A DNA stretch of 29,119 nucleotides from a virus, in IMG/VR virus record IMGVR_UViG_3300044294_000217, positions 1 to 29,119 of that record, one strand, 5' to 3'. Shown piece by piece: positions 1 through 8,264 of this stretch (positions within the stretch are counted from its first letter, which is position 1; each line of letters opens with the position of its first letter). Under the pieces are notes generated by a model. It made no database searches, was not told the DNA's origin, and was given only the letters and a program-made list of their open reading frames with translations. The position numbers were made by a program, and so were the translations under genes.

Positions 1-1694
1 CTACCAGCGCCACCGCCGCGCGGCCGCCCGACACCTCGGAACGCATCCAAGAGGTGCAGGGATCGCTGACTCCCAGTTCTTTGGAAAAACCAAGTGGGTA
101 CGCGGATAATCCTGATTTTCTTTATCCCGGTGGAACAGTACGTGATAACGCTGGAAACCTTGTTCAAATTCACCGAGGGTATGTTCGTCGTTTAAATGAA
201 TATTTTGCACGCATGCCAAACGCTCCTCAAATTAGTGGCCGCAAAGTTAAATTTCAATTTCAGCCAGAGCAGGTTGTGCGAAATGTAACTGCCAACATGA
301 GCACACACTTTTTCTTTAATCAAGATCCGGCTCAGTTGGCTGTTCCTAAATACGGTGAATCAACGTACACACTTGAATTGCTTTTTAACCGCGAGGCTGA
401 ATTGCGGTCTGGAAAATACAAAATTGGAAATAAAATTGCAACCGCAAATCTTGAGTTTGCCCGAAGGGCGCTGCAAACCAAACCTGAGGACTTTATTACC
501 GGAGAATATAACCCAAGTTGGGTTTGTGGCATTGGTATTCTTGCCGATCTAATGGTTCTTGACGCTGTAATTGGTCAAGGATTTAACCAAGAAATGTCTA
601 TGATTGTACAAAACATTGCTTCAAAAATGGATTCTGAACCCGCAAAAACTGAAAACACTGACGATACGGATAAGTCAAACGAGGCTGGGACTCCCGTTGT
701 CGCCTCTCAATTTACCAAAGACTATGAAAATCCAAATCTGGGCAACACCGCATTTATTACGCCAGTTCCTGTGCGCGTTCAACTAGCCCCATGGATGATG
801 GTTGAAGGTTTTGTGCTCAGCAGCGAAGTAAATATTCACAAATTTAATAGTAATTACGTACCAACGCAAGCAAAAGTATTTCTAACCGTGCAGGCGATCT
901 ACATGGGGTTTGTAAAAGAAAAGGGAACCATTTTTACAATAGATACTCCCATTCCTACCGGCTCCGATGCTTCGCCAGATGCAACAACAAATCAAGAGGA
1001 GGACGTGACAATTAGAAAGGCAACGATTGAAGGTCTTTCTAACTTTTTTACAGGTGTGGAAGCAACGAGGGACTATGTCTCAGCCAGTCTACTTGGTTTT
1101 GCATTTACTAAAGAGCCGAAGGTAAAATTTGATTTGAAGATAAGTGATGCGGCAAAAAATTGGCGCCCAAGCGGAAACGCTGATAAAGATATTTCCTTTA
1201 CTTACGCTGCAAAAATAACAATCTACTGGCATGCTTACATAGATGGGGCAAGCAATAGTCGAGACATTCAGGGTTGGATTAGTGCGGATGGATTGCACAA
1301 GACTTTAAAGCAAATTAATTACTTCACAAAAGAAAACGTTAATTCAATTCCCATTCCCGCATGGGGTACAAAAGAAAAACCTTATGTGATGACTTCCAAT
1401 GGTCCAATACGTTTTACTGGCGACAAGTGGGTTATTGATGATGGGTCGGGCGGGTACATTAATAATTGGATCAGAGACATACCCAAGGCTCTTGTTCCTT
1501 TTAAAGAGGACAGATTTAACTTTGAAATGGAAATTAAAATTAATGCAACAAGGTTTGGTGCATCTTATACTTCTCCACAAAGTTTTCATGCTTCTCACTT
1601 CAACATCACAGCCTCTGGTATCCATATGATTGATGACATTACTATTAAATTTACTCCACCAAGCGCTCCTGCCCCACCAGCACTTCGGCCATGA
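1..1694 (+). CDS. Baseplate/tail-tube end protein, CIS-tube-like (5' partial)
   Basis: The reading frame (codons in phase with base 3) is open to the left edge, so the gene probably starts outside the window. A GTG at 54 is the first possible internal start. The N-terminal part reads GRKVKFQFQPEQV followed by ESTYTLELLFNR. That combination of an F-x-F-x-P-E strand and a later 'YTLELLF' strand resembles the CIS-tube domain of Afp7/Pvc7-type and T4 gp53/gp54-region proteins that join tube to baseplate. The remaining ~400 residues are beta-rich with no motif I recognise. In Afp7-type proteins a LysM domain is fused to the C-terminus; here a LysM protein is the next gene, overlapping by 4 bp (ATGA). 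Role in tube-baseplate assembly is inferred from this resemblance and the gene order; a generic baseplate protein is the alternative. The first ~50 bases are far richer in G+C (Ala/Pro/Arg codons) than the rest. Confidence 0.6.
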   Translation, partial: TSATAARPPDTSERIQEVQGSLTPSSLEKPSGYADNPDFLYPGGTVRDNAGNLVQIHRGYVRRLNEYFARMPNAPQISGRKVKFQFQPEQVVRNVTANMSTHFFFNQDPAQLAVPKYGESTYTLELLFNREAELRSGKYKIGNKIATANLEFARRALQTKPEDFITGEYNPSWVCGIGILADLMVLDAVIGQGFNQEMSMIVQNIASKMDSEPAKTENTDDTDKSNEAGTPVVASQFTKDYENPNLGNTAFITPVPVRVQLAPWMMVEGFVLSSEVNIHKFNSNYVPTQAKVFLTVQAIYMGFVKEKGTIFTIDTPIPTGSDASPDATTNQEEDVTIRKATIEGLSNFFTGVEATRDYVSASLLGFAFTKEPKVKFDLKISDAAKNWRPSGNADKDISFTYAAKITIYWHAYIDGASNSRDIQGWISADGLHKTLKQINYFTKENVNSIPIPAWGTKEKPYVMTSNGPIRFTGDKWVIDDGSGGYINNWIRDIPKALVPFKEDRFNFEMEIKINATRFGASYTSPQSFHASHFNITASGIHMIDDITIKFTPPSAPAPPALRP

Positions 1695-1942
1695 TTTATA
1701 CACTTTCTCGCTACACTTATAACTCTGTTGTTGCGGACGACGGGATTGTTACAGCAGAGAGAAAAGAGTCTTACAACGTCGCTGTTTACAAGTACTACGT
1801 TGTTCCCGGCGACACGTTTGAGTCAATTGCTGCAAGCATTTACGGTGATGCGAGACAATACTGGAGAATTGCTGATCTTAATCCACAAATTAAATTTCCT
1901 CTTGACCTTGCTCCGGGGGATGTCATTCGTGTGCCGCAATGA
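1691..1942 (+). CDS. LysM-domain baseplate protein
   Basis: This 83-residue protein has a short N-terminal strand region (1-30) followed by one complete LysM domain (about 32-82): YYVVPGDTFESIA, then YGDARQYWRIADLNP, then LAPGDVIRVP. These are the standard LysM positions (hydrophobic start, GDT, helix, N-P, G-D-x-hydrophobic end). Small LysM proteins sit beside the hub in contractile-tail phages and injection systems. There they are thought to bind the baseplate centre or peptidoglycan. Start and stop overlap both neighbours by ATGA, so translation is probably coupled. There is no signal peptide, which fits a virion part rather than a secreted lysin. Confidence 0.85.
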   Translation: MIYTLSRYTYNSVVADDGIVTAERKESYNVAVYKYYVVPGDTFESIAASIYGDARQYWRIADLNPQIKFPLDLAPGDVIRVPQ

Positions 1943-3108
1943 TTTTTCGTAATGCTTTTGAGGATGCGCCGCTTCTTTCAGTAAATATTCAAGGAAGTTC
2001 TATTCCTGACACTCAAATTGCCATTGTTGAACTGATGTTGGCAGAGAACAAACACGATATGGCAGTCATTACTTTTTCTGGATTTCCCGGTGAAGCAGTA
2101 ACAGCATTTCGAGGACTTCCGGTAACGATCAATCTGGGAAACAACGAAGCCAACATGATTAATTTTTTTGGTTATGTGGGTTACGTTGAGTTTGAGGCCC
2201 TTACGCGAATGGGAAAAGTTAATAATTCTAATATCCAAGCGGCTCGTGTTGTGTGCTTTGGAAGCAGTTATGACATGAAAACGGTGCGTAGCACATCGTA
2301 CCAACGCAAAACTATTCTTGACATTGTTAAGTTGCTTGCTAACAAATACAACTTTAGTTATTCCGTCCCCAACAATCAGTATGTGTTTTCCCTAGTTGAG
2401 CAAAGTGAAAAAAGCGATTGGGAACTTCTTGTTGAGTTAGCAAACACTGTCGGCTATTACGTACAGGTGCGTGGAACGCATATTCACGTATATGATCCGT
2501 TCTCTTCTTATTTTCGATCCCTTCCCCCAACAGAACTTTCAAACCAAGCAGAAAATGTGAATGTGGGTAAGGAACGACGGCCCGGAAACATTTATGAATT
2601 TCGTGGAACATTTGGGGACGTTACTCCTGATGGAAGTACTTCGCAATGGATTCTTAAATCGTTGGATGTAACAGGAAAAGAAATTCAATATTCATTACCT
2701 GCTTCTCGCAACAGTGGCCTTGGTTCCCCTGTTGAAAGGCGTTTTACAAATGAAGTGACTTTTAACGCCACCTCTTCAGAAACACTTCGGCAGTTTGCTG
2801 AAAAATACATTAAACAAGAGTTCCCAGTAAACGCCGATGCTGTGGTTATGGGAACATCAGGAGCGATGCCGGGGCGACTTGCACAAGTTTCAAACTACAA
2901 TTCAAAATTTGATGGTCTGTGGCTCATTGCGGAAGCAACACACATTGTAAACAATTCCCATTACATTACAAATTTAAAATTAAAAACCGATTCAACCAAT
3001 GAAAAACCCCCTCAGGGGATCATTGGCGCAACGTATCGAGAACCGCCTGCGCCAAGGCTGGTTGGTAACCTGTGGCAACGTTCACGAGAGTTTTCTTATG
3101 TTTACTAA
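1939..3108 (+). CDS. Baseplate hub protein, gp27 / phage late control D-like
   Basis: 389 residues, the usual size for the gp27/gpD family that forms the trimeric hub under the tail tube and holds the central spike. The most telling stretch is EQSEKSDWELLVELANTVGY followed by a 'YVQVRGTHIHVYDP' strand. It matches the 'QSxxSDxEFLxxLAxxxGY' signature of late control D proteins. An early beta domain (about 10-80) and a C-terminal beta region around 285-345 (DGLWLIAEATHIV) complete the two-barrel pattern typical of the family. The gene lies between the LysM protein and the OB-fold spike protein, the conserved order. It overlaps the next gene by 11 bp (3098-3108). Confidence 0.85.
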   Translation: MIFRNAFEDAPLLSVNIQGSSIPDTQIAIVELMLAENKHDMAVITFSGFPGEAVTAFRGLPVTINLGNNEANMINFFGYVGYVEFEALTRMGKVNNSNIQAARVVCFGSSYDMKTVRSTSYQRKTILDIVKLLANKYNFSYSVPNNQYVFSLVEQSEKSDWELLVELANTVGYYVQVRGTHIHVYDPFSSYFRSLPPTELSNQAENVNVGKERRPGNIYEFRGTFGDVTPDGSTSQWILKSLDVTGKEIQYSLPASRNSGLGSPVERRFTNEVTFNATSSETLRQFAEKYIKQEFPVNADAVVMGTSGAMPGRLAQVSNYNSKFDGLWLIAEATHIVNNSHYITNLKLKTDSTNEKPPQGIIGATYREPPAPRLVGNLWQRSREFSYVY

Positions 3109-3352
3109 CAAAAGTCAAGTTGCAGGGATTCATCGCGCTATTGTGTCGTTTTCAAGCGCTGAAACAGGCGAAATAAGGGTTAGAATCCCCGCTAAGTTTG
3201 GGCCTGAAACTGTTGTTAATATTTCTATGATTGGTAGGAAGAAAGTTAATGGCGTTTGGCCCGTCCCACAAATTGGAGAAATGGTTGTAGTTACCGCTGA
3301 TGGCGCTGACTTTTCTAATGTATTCATTCTCAACGTCAATCCGAGTGTGTAA
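3098..3352 (+). CDS. Small OB-fold baseplate spike protein (gp5/gpV N-domain-like)
   Basis: An open frame extends upstream to 2999, but that part lies inside the hub gene. The ATG at 3098, overlapping the hub stop, gives an 84-residue protein. It is all beta: GIHRAIVSFSSAETGEIRVR, then VNISMIGRKKVNG, then WPVPQIGEMVVVTADG. The last piece has the 'P-x-x-G-E-x-V-V-V' pattern of the OB domain at the N-terminus of gp5/VgrG/gpV spike proteins. It lacks a beta-helix needle and any lysozyme domain, so it would be a minimal adaptor between hub and tip. The function is inferred from fold pattern and position. Confidence 0.65.
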   Translation: MFTNKSQVAGIHRAIVSFSSAETGEIRVRIPAKFGPETVVNISMIGRKKVNGVWPVPQIGEMVVVTADGADFSNVFILNVNPSV

Positions 3353-3354
3353 TT

Positions 3355-3771
3355 ATGGCCGTACTTAAAGCACCATTTCAAATTGATCCCGCCTCGGGAC
3401 GCGTTATGATGTTGACAGACAATGAGAAAATCATTGCTCAAAAAATTAAAGACTTTATGGTTACTAACGTCATGGAGCGCTCAATGTCTCCAGCGTACGG
3501 CGCCAACACGGACAAACTTGTGTTTGAAAACTTTGATTCTCTTTTTTTTCAGGAGTATAAGGCTGAAGCGCTTATTGGCCTTAGAAAAAACGTTTCTGGT
3601 GCCCAAATTCTTGACATGAGGCTTCGCAATTACGGCCCAGCAAGCCTTGCAACTGGTGAACAGAACTCAATGCTTATTGAAGTACAGTATAAAGTGCCGC
3701 CGTTTGGGATTAAAACCACCGCTATTTCAGTTGTTAACCCTAGCGACCTTAGTGAGAAAGATCCGATATGA
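3355..3771 (+). CDS. Baseplate wedge protein, gp25-like
   Basis: 138 residues, within the usual range for the gp25/GPW family that links baseplate wedge to sheath. After a short tail (FQIDPASGRVMMLTDNEK) comes the family's first helix with RSMSPAYGANTDKLVFEN, where an early turn rich in G/R/P is typical. Then follows a helix ending in EALIGLRKNVSGAQI, and two strands, NSMLIEVQYKVP and KTTAISV. It starts 2 bp after the spike gene and overlaps baseplate J by 4 bp. The arrangement gp25 - baseplate J - protein I is among the most conserved in contractile tails, which supports the call. Confidence 0.85.
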   Translation: MAVLKAPFQIDPASGRVMMLTDNEKIIAQKIKDFMVTNVMERSMSPAYGANTDKLVFENFDSLFFQEYKAEALIGLRKNVSGAQILDMRLRNYGPASLATGEQNSMLIEVQYKVPPFGIKTTAISVVNPSDLSEKDPI

Positions 3772-5576
3772 GCACGTTTGATTACACAAGTAGGGATTAC
3801 ACGGCAATTCGAGAAGATTTGCTTGAGCGCGCATCTCTTGTTTTGCCCGAATGGACATCGCGAGACGCGTCGGACTTTGGCATGCTCCTTGTTGATCTTT
3901 GGGCGTACATGGGTGATGTTTTGCATTATTACATTGACCGTGCTGCTAAAGAAGCATTTCTTGGAACCGCAACCCAGCGTGATTCCTTGCTGGCTATTGC
4001 AAGTCTTCTTGATTACACCCCGGTTGGCCGTACTTCGGCTGTGTCATCCATCACTCTTAACGCATCACAATCTCTTGCAACCAACGCATTGCCAATCCTG
4101 ATTCCGGCGGGTACGCGTTTTGTTGCTACACCTCTTTTGGAAACCGCTGAGCCGGTGATCTTTACCCTTGATAGAAACATTGCTTTTAACACTGACGGAA
4201 CAACAATTTCTGATTACGCAACTTACCCCAAAGCAACGCCAGTCACGGTTAACGTTACTGAAGGTGAAATTTTTATAGAAACGTTTACAAGTAACGGTCG
4301 TTTGAGTCAACGTTTTACTTTGTCTAAAACTGGCATTGTGGCCACTTCGTTTGTCGTGTCTGTGGCCGAGGGGGTTGGTGGTGCAGCAGTTCAATATGCA
4401 CGTGTTAATAGGCTTATTGAACACACCAATACTGACCCCGTCTACTTGGTTGAACTTCAGGCCGACGACTCGTCAACCCTTGTTTTTGGTAATGGAATTC
4501 ATGGAAAAATTCCTACAACCAATGCGGTAGTGTCTATTGCGTATCGCCGTAGTCGTGGCGCTGCTGGAAACGTAAATCCTAACTCTATTAAAGAGTTTGA
4601 GTCACTTAGCAATGTTTATGGACCGTCTTACGACGGCATTGTAATTACGCCAAATTCTTCTCGAGCGGTCCTTGGTTCTAATTCAGAAAGTGCTGCTTCT
4701 CTAAAAGTAAATATTCCTGCGGCATTCCGCTCGCAGGACCGGGCTGTGTCCCTGCAGGATTACATTGATTTGAGTTTGCGCGTTCCCGGAATTGTCAAAA
4801 CCACGGCTGAGGTCGTGGTTGGGGCCACAGCAAAAAGAGGATTCATTACTAACAAGGCATTGTCGGCAAGCGTTGCTACTCTTACTACCGGTGCTGATCA
4901 CGGACTAACTGTTGGTGAAACATTTGCTATTTTTGGGGTAGACGACACCTTTGATGGTACGTACGTTGTCAAAAGTGGATCGTCGGGAACCAATCTTTTA
5001 TATGATCTCAACTCCGCAAGCGTTGCGTCTGCAAGTGTTTCGTCTTCAGCAACGTTCATGAACGCACAAGTAAAAATTTATGGACTTGACCCACAAGACA
5101 CCTATGACGGAACTCTTGTGGTATCTCCTACGACAGGCCCCCTCTCCCTGTCATCTTCGTACCGCGATGCAATGTATGAGTATCTTCGTCCTAGGGAAAT
5201 GGTTGGGGTGAACTCTGTAATAATGCCGTCAATAACTTTGGACCTTGTTAGAATTTCTTGTTCCGTTGCAGCACTGCCAACATTTGTTCAAGAAAGCGTT
5301 GTTGGTGATGTTGAGGACGCAATCAAAGCATTGTTTACATTTGACAACGTTTCATTTGGGCAGAAAATCACACTTGGAGAGTTGTATCGAGCAATCCTTG
5401 CCGTAAGTGGGGTTGATTATGTAAACATCACTCAGTTCACGACTACTTCATCTACAGTAATTGACACCATCAGTATTTCTCCAAATGTTCAAGGTGTCAA
5501 GGCAGCAGATGCGCGCCTCCTTCTTTTAGATGACCTTACAGTCAGTGGCTTTGGTGGCGTTGATACGGAGATTTAA
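3768..5576 (+). CDS. Baseplate J-like protein (gp6/gp47 family)
   Basis: 602 residues. The N-terminus reads DYTSRDYTAIREDLLERA, then PEWTSRDASDFGMLLVDLWA and GDVLHYYIDRAAKEAFLGTA, the hallmark opening of baseplate J proteins. Further family strings are IPAGTRF, VFGNGIHGKIP, IAYRRSRGAAGNV and RDAMYEYLRPREMVGV. It forms the dimeric wedge core of the baseplate. Residues about 365-430 carry an extra beta domain (TGADHGLTVGETFAIFG, DDTFDGTYVV) that splits the usual V-x-V-Y region; similar 'HGL-GD--GTY-V' modules occur in other virion proteins. It overlaps its neighbours at ATGA (3768) and TAATG (5576). Confidence 0.92.
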   Translation: MSTFDYTSRDYTAIREDLLERASLVLPEWTSRDASDFGMLLVDLWAYMGDVLHYYIDRAAKEAFLGTATQRDSLLAIASLLDYTPVGRTSAVSSITLNASQSLATNALPILIPAGTRFVATPLLETAEPVIFTLDRNIAFNTDGTTISDYATYPKATPVTVNVTEGEIFIETFTSNGRLSQRFTLSKTGIVATSFVVSVAEGVGGAAVQYARVNRLIEHTNTDPVYLVELQADDSSTLVFGNGIHGKIPTTNAVVSIAYRRSRGAAGNVNPNSIKEFESLSNVYGPSYDGIVITPNSSRAVLGSNSESAASLKVNIPAAFRSQDRAVSLQDYIDLSLRVPGIVKTTAEVVVGATAKRGFITNKALSASVATLTTGADHGLTVGETFAIFGVDDTFDGTYVVKSGSSGTNLLYDLNSASVASASVSSSATFMNAQVKIYGLDPQDTYDGTLVVSPTTGPLSLSSSYRDAMYEYLRPREMVGVNSVIMPSITLDLVRISCSVAALPTFVQESVVGDVEDAIKALFTFDNVSFGQKITLGELYRAILAVSGVDYVNITQFTTTSSTVIDTISISPNVQGVKAADARLLLLDDLTVSGFGGVDTEI

Positions 5577-7192
5577 TGGCATACGTTTCATTTCGAGTCA
5601 GGCGAGAAGACCTTGCAGGCGCACCTGATGTAAACCCGTTTGGTTCGTATGTTCGTGGTATTGACACAACGGCCCCCGCCGGGTTGACTCGTCAAGATTC
5701 AGACTTTGCCCTTCGCGCAGATGGATTTGTCAATATTGTCCCAGAACTAGTTGTTACCGCAGAATTTTCTGCTACTGCAAGGTCACACAACAGTGTGCGC
5801 CTTAATTGGTCACAGTTTTCTCTTAGCAATCCTGCGACTAACAGTGTGGGGAACACGGAAATTCAAGCAATTGTTGTTGTGTACTCACCTACAGGGGCCC
5901 CGGAAACCGTTGCGGATGGCGAAGTAGTCAAACGACAAGAGTATTACGATGTCACGTACGCCATTGACCATGAGGGGTTGGTTGCGGGGAAGTGGGCGTA
6001 CTATTCGTTGTTTCTCCACTGGAACCAAAACGGTACAGGCATTTCGGGAGTCAACTGGTACGAGCGTGTGGCCACGCTTCAAGAACTTGTTCCAAAAAAT
6101 TATGGGTCAATTGATGCTCTATGGACCCGCATTCCCCGTTACTACCGTGAAAACGATTACCAAGGCGCCTCGTACGGACATTTGCGTCACCTTCTTGAAA
6201 TCTTTGGTTTTGAAATGGATCGCACGCGTACCCTTATTGATTCTGTTATTGCCCAATATGACCCCCGCGTTACGGAAACAGAATCAATTGAACAACTAGC
6301 AAGCATGCTTGGGCTTGAGGTCAATATTGATGATATTGGTACTTCGCGCATTCGTCAAATTATTCAAGATATTGGCTATTACCGGCAGCGTAAGGGAACG
6401 CTTGATGCCACACGGCAATACATGACAGCGTTAAGCGGATGCAATGTTGATGTTGTTGAGTCTATTAACAATCCGAAATATACTTTTCGCGTGTACGCAG
6501 AACGTGCAAACCTTGTAGCAGACTCTTTGTTTGTAGTTACATCAGCAACTAAGAAATGGAATTACTCATCGAACTCTGCTAGCGTGTCGGTTACCAACAC
6601 TGGAGATGGTCTTCAAGTTGTTAACACTGGTTCATCCTCTGCACAATTTGCCCTTATTTCACAAATTGGGGTTCCCGTATCAGCATCGGTAAATTATTGG
6701 TCGTCTGCAACCATGACTGCCAGTGCTGGTCAAATGTGGGGCTCACAGTGGGCAACTACTTCGGCGGCGTGGTCTGACTGGGCAACAGAAAAACAAACAA
6801 ACAAAATGATGCCGTCAAACCTTTCTCCGGTTGGCCGTTCAGTTATTTTGATGCCGGATCAGGAGGACGCCTTATCAAAATATCCGGTGATGATTTTTGA
6901 GATCAACGCTAATGCAACAATGAATATAAATAAGTGGATGGTTGAACCTCGTACATACGGAACTTTTTTTAATGGAGATTCAGACTTTGGTGGATTTTTG
7001 TACCAAAACAACTTTGCTGACTATCAATGGAGTGGAATTCGGTATGCTTCGTATTCAACCTATACAACTAACCGACAAAAAGTTAACAATGCAATTGTTC
7101 GGTTGTTGCCAAAACTGCTTCCAATCACTATGCTGATCGATACGTCAATTACCTACACCATCCTTTACGATTGGATTCCTAACAAAACATGA
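5576..7192 (+). CDS. Tail protein I-like baseplate protein with N-terminal FN3-like domain
   Basis: 538 residues, much longer than P2 gpI (~180). Residues about 55-175 alternate strands in the way of a fibronectin-III domain (SHNSVRLNWSQFS ... WAYYSLFLHW ... NWYERVATLQELVPKNYG). Residues about 175-310 hold the protein I core: LWTRIPRYYRENDYQG, HLLEIFGFEMDRTRTLIDSV, SIEQLASMLGLEVN and GYYRQRKGTLDATRQYM. The last ~220 residues are beta-rich and aromatic and could be a fibre-docking or carbohydrate-binding domain; I do not recognise it. It follows baseplate J directly, as in P2 and related tails. It overlaps the next gene by 4 bp. Confidence 0.8.
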   Translation: MAYVSFRVRREDLAGAPDVNPFGSYVRGIDTTAPAGLTRQDSDFALRADGFVNIVPELVVTAEFSATARSHNSVRLNWSQFSLSNPATNSVGNTEIQAIVVVYSPTGAPETVADGEVVKRQEYYDVTYAIDHEGLVAGKWAYYSLFLHWNQNGTGISGVNWYERVATLQELVPKNYGSIDALWTRIPRYYRENDYQGASYGHLRHLLEIFGFEMDRTRTLIDSVIAQYDPRVTETESIEQLASMLGLEVNIDDIGTSRIRQIIQDIGYYRQRKGTLDATRQYMTALSGCNVDVVESINNPKYTFRVYAERANLVADSLFVVTSATKKWNYSSNSASVSVTNTGDGLQVVNTGSSSAQFALISQIGVPVSASVNYWSSATMTASAGQMWGSQWATTSAAWSDWATEKQTNKMMPSNLSPVGRSVILMPDQEDALSKYPVMIFEINANATMNINKWMVEPRTYGTFFNGDSDFGGFLYQNNFADYQWSGIRYASYSTYTTNRQKVNNAIVRLLPKLLPITMLIDTSITYTILYDWIPNKT

Positions 7193-7443
7193 ACTACATT
7201 ATTGGAGCATTAGCCGTCTACAAATTGTTGCAACTTATTGATGCCCTTCTTCCCCGTGAAGCCATGCCGTGGGTCAAGATTGTTGCTGGGATAGTGTTGT
7301 CTTACGCCGCATCCTATATTGTGCGCGTCGACAACTATTTGGTGGGCGGATTGGTAATCGCAACACTTGCGGGTGCATGCCACACCGTGCTACGCTGCCT
7401 TACCCTCATCGGGGATATGGCCCTTCGCAAATCACTTAGATAA
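7189..7443 (+). CDS. Small membrane protein, holin candidate
   Basis: 84 residues with hydrophobic stretches at about 2-20 (IIGALAVYKLLQLIDALL), 27-45 (WVKIVAGIVLSYAASYIV) and 50-70 (YLVGGLVIATLAGACHTVL), and a basic C-terminus (RKSLR). Size and topology fit a phage holin, but no endolysin is adjacent, and holins have no diagnostic motif. It could equally be a host-envelope protein. It overlaps the protein I gene at ATGA, so it would be produced with the tail genes. Confidence 0.5.
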   Translation: MNYIIGALAVYKLLQLIDALLPREAMPWVKIVAGIVLSYAASYIVRVDNYLVGGLVIATLAGACHTVLRCLTLIGDMALRKSLR

Positions 7444-7456
7444 ATAGGAGAACAAC

Positions 7457-8107
7457 ATGGTCAACAAAAGGTACTACCTAGTTGCCGGTACTGGCAACGC
7501 AAACGAAAACGTCATTGAGGCGGGGCTGGCTGACGTAGAGCACAATGCCCACTTTGTGATTTTGTGGACAGGGAAACCCACGGATGGGCAAGCGCGTGTG
7601 TTGGATTGGTTGATTGATCGTGGTTCTGACTTCACTCTGCTGCATGAGGGTGGGAAGGTTCACCCCGTCGTAAAGCGGGCGGCTGGCGAAGTAATTAACG
7701 TGGAAAACCTTGTGACCGATGCCATGGATTTGCACCCCCAATTTGAAGTGCTGGTGCTGTGGGATCAAGACGAACAGGGCAACCCTACCGTTATGACTGA
7801 GCACATTGTGCTTTTGGCCACTGAACGTGGGGTGCCTGCCCTTGACCTGTGCAATGGGCTTGTTCCTCTGAGCGTGGTTGAGGAGGCTTCTGAGACCCCT
7901 TCCGTGGACACCCCTATCGGGACACCCATCCCCACCAAAACACCCCTTAAAACGGCTCCTATTGCGTCTCACGACACCCCCACGGCGCCAAGCCTGTTCT
8001 CCCTTTCTTATGTGGGGACTGACGGGAAACTGCGTAATTACATGGGAACCTATGCCGAGGTGGTGGAGTTTCTTGGGGGATGGGCCCTTGCAAAGGGCCT
8101 TATTTAG
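7457..8107 (+). CDS. Hypothetical protein, Rossmann-like N-domain and Pro/Thr linker
   Basis: 216 residues, not recognised. A good Shine-Dalgarno (AGGAGA at 7445) precedes the ATG. Residues 1-145 alternate strands and helices: YYLVAGTGNANENVIEAGL, HFVILWTGKPTDGQARVLDW, EVLVLWDQDE, MTEHIVLLATERGVPALDL. This suggests a three-layer alpha/beta fold. The 'VAGTGNANENVIEA' start looks like a nucleotide-binding loop, but I cannot assign an enzyme. Residues 146-180 are a Thr/Pro/Ser linker. The last ~35 residues (GKLRNYMGTYAEVVEFLGGW) form a small C-terminal domain. It is the last gene before the structured non-coding gap and the replication genes. Confidence 0.6.
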   Translation: MVNKRYYLVAGTGNANENVIEAGLADVEHNAHFVILWTGKPTDGQARVLDWLIDRGSDFTLLHEGGKVHPVVKRAAGEVINVENLVTDAMDLHPQFEVLVLWDQDEQGNPTVMTEHIVLLATERGVPALDLCNGLVPLSVVEEASETPSVDTPIGTPIPTKTPLKTAPIASHDTPTAPSLFSLSYVGTDGKLRNYMGTYAEVVEFLGGWALAKGLI

Positions 8108-8108
8108 C

Positions 8109-8221
8109 GCTCACGGGGGGCCGAGGTCAAGAAGGGCAACCACCCGGCCCGCTCCCGTGAGCCCCGCCCACACACACTACGGCGGGAAGACAAGCAGGTC
8201 CAGCGACGAACCTACTTGTCT
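8109..8221 (+). other. Structured intergenic region: three consecutive stem-loops
   Basis: The 150-base gap between 8107 and the initiator gene contains no ORF but much dyad symmetry. Stem 1 pairs GCTCACGGG (8109-8117) with CCCGTGAGC (8154-8162), continues with GGGCCG (8118-8123) and CGGCCC (8145-8150), then GGT (8125-8127) with ACC (8142-8144). Stem 2 pairs CCCGCC (8163-8168) with GGCGGG (8181-8186). Stem 3 pairs AGACAAGCAGGT (8188-8199) with ACCTACTTGTCT (8210-8221), 11 of 12 bases matching. No T-run follows any stem, so a simple intrinsic terminator is unlikely. A structured leader, small RNA or replication-associated element upstream of the initiator is possible. Confidence 0.6.
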
Positions 8222-8264
8222 CAGGCATTAAGAGTACCAGCAAATAACAAGAAAGGCAATGATT

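Noticed and set aside
1-53. G+C-rich first 50 bases as a junction or foreign insert
   Set aside because: The frame is continuous into the tail gene and an Ala/Pro/Arg-rich segment explains the composition; too short at the window edge to say more.
8109-8221. tRNA or simple terminator in the structured gap
   Set aside because: No T-loop sequence or acceptor pairing of tRNA, and no T-run after any stem.
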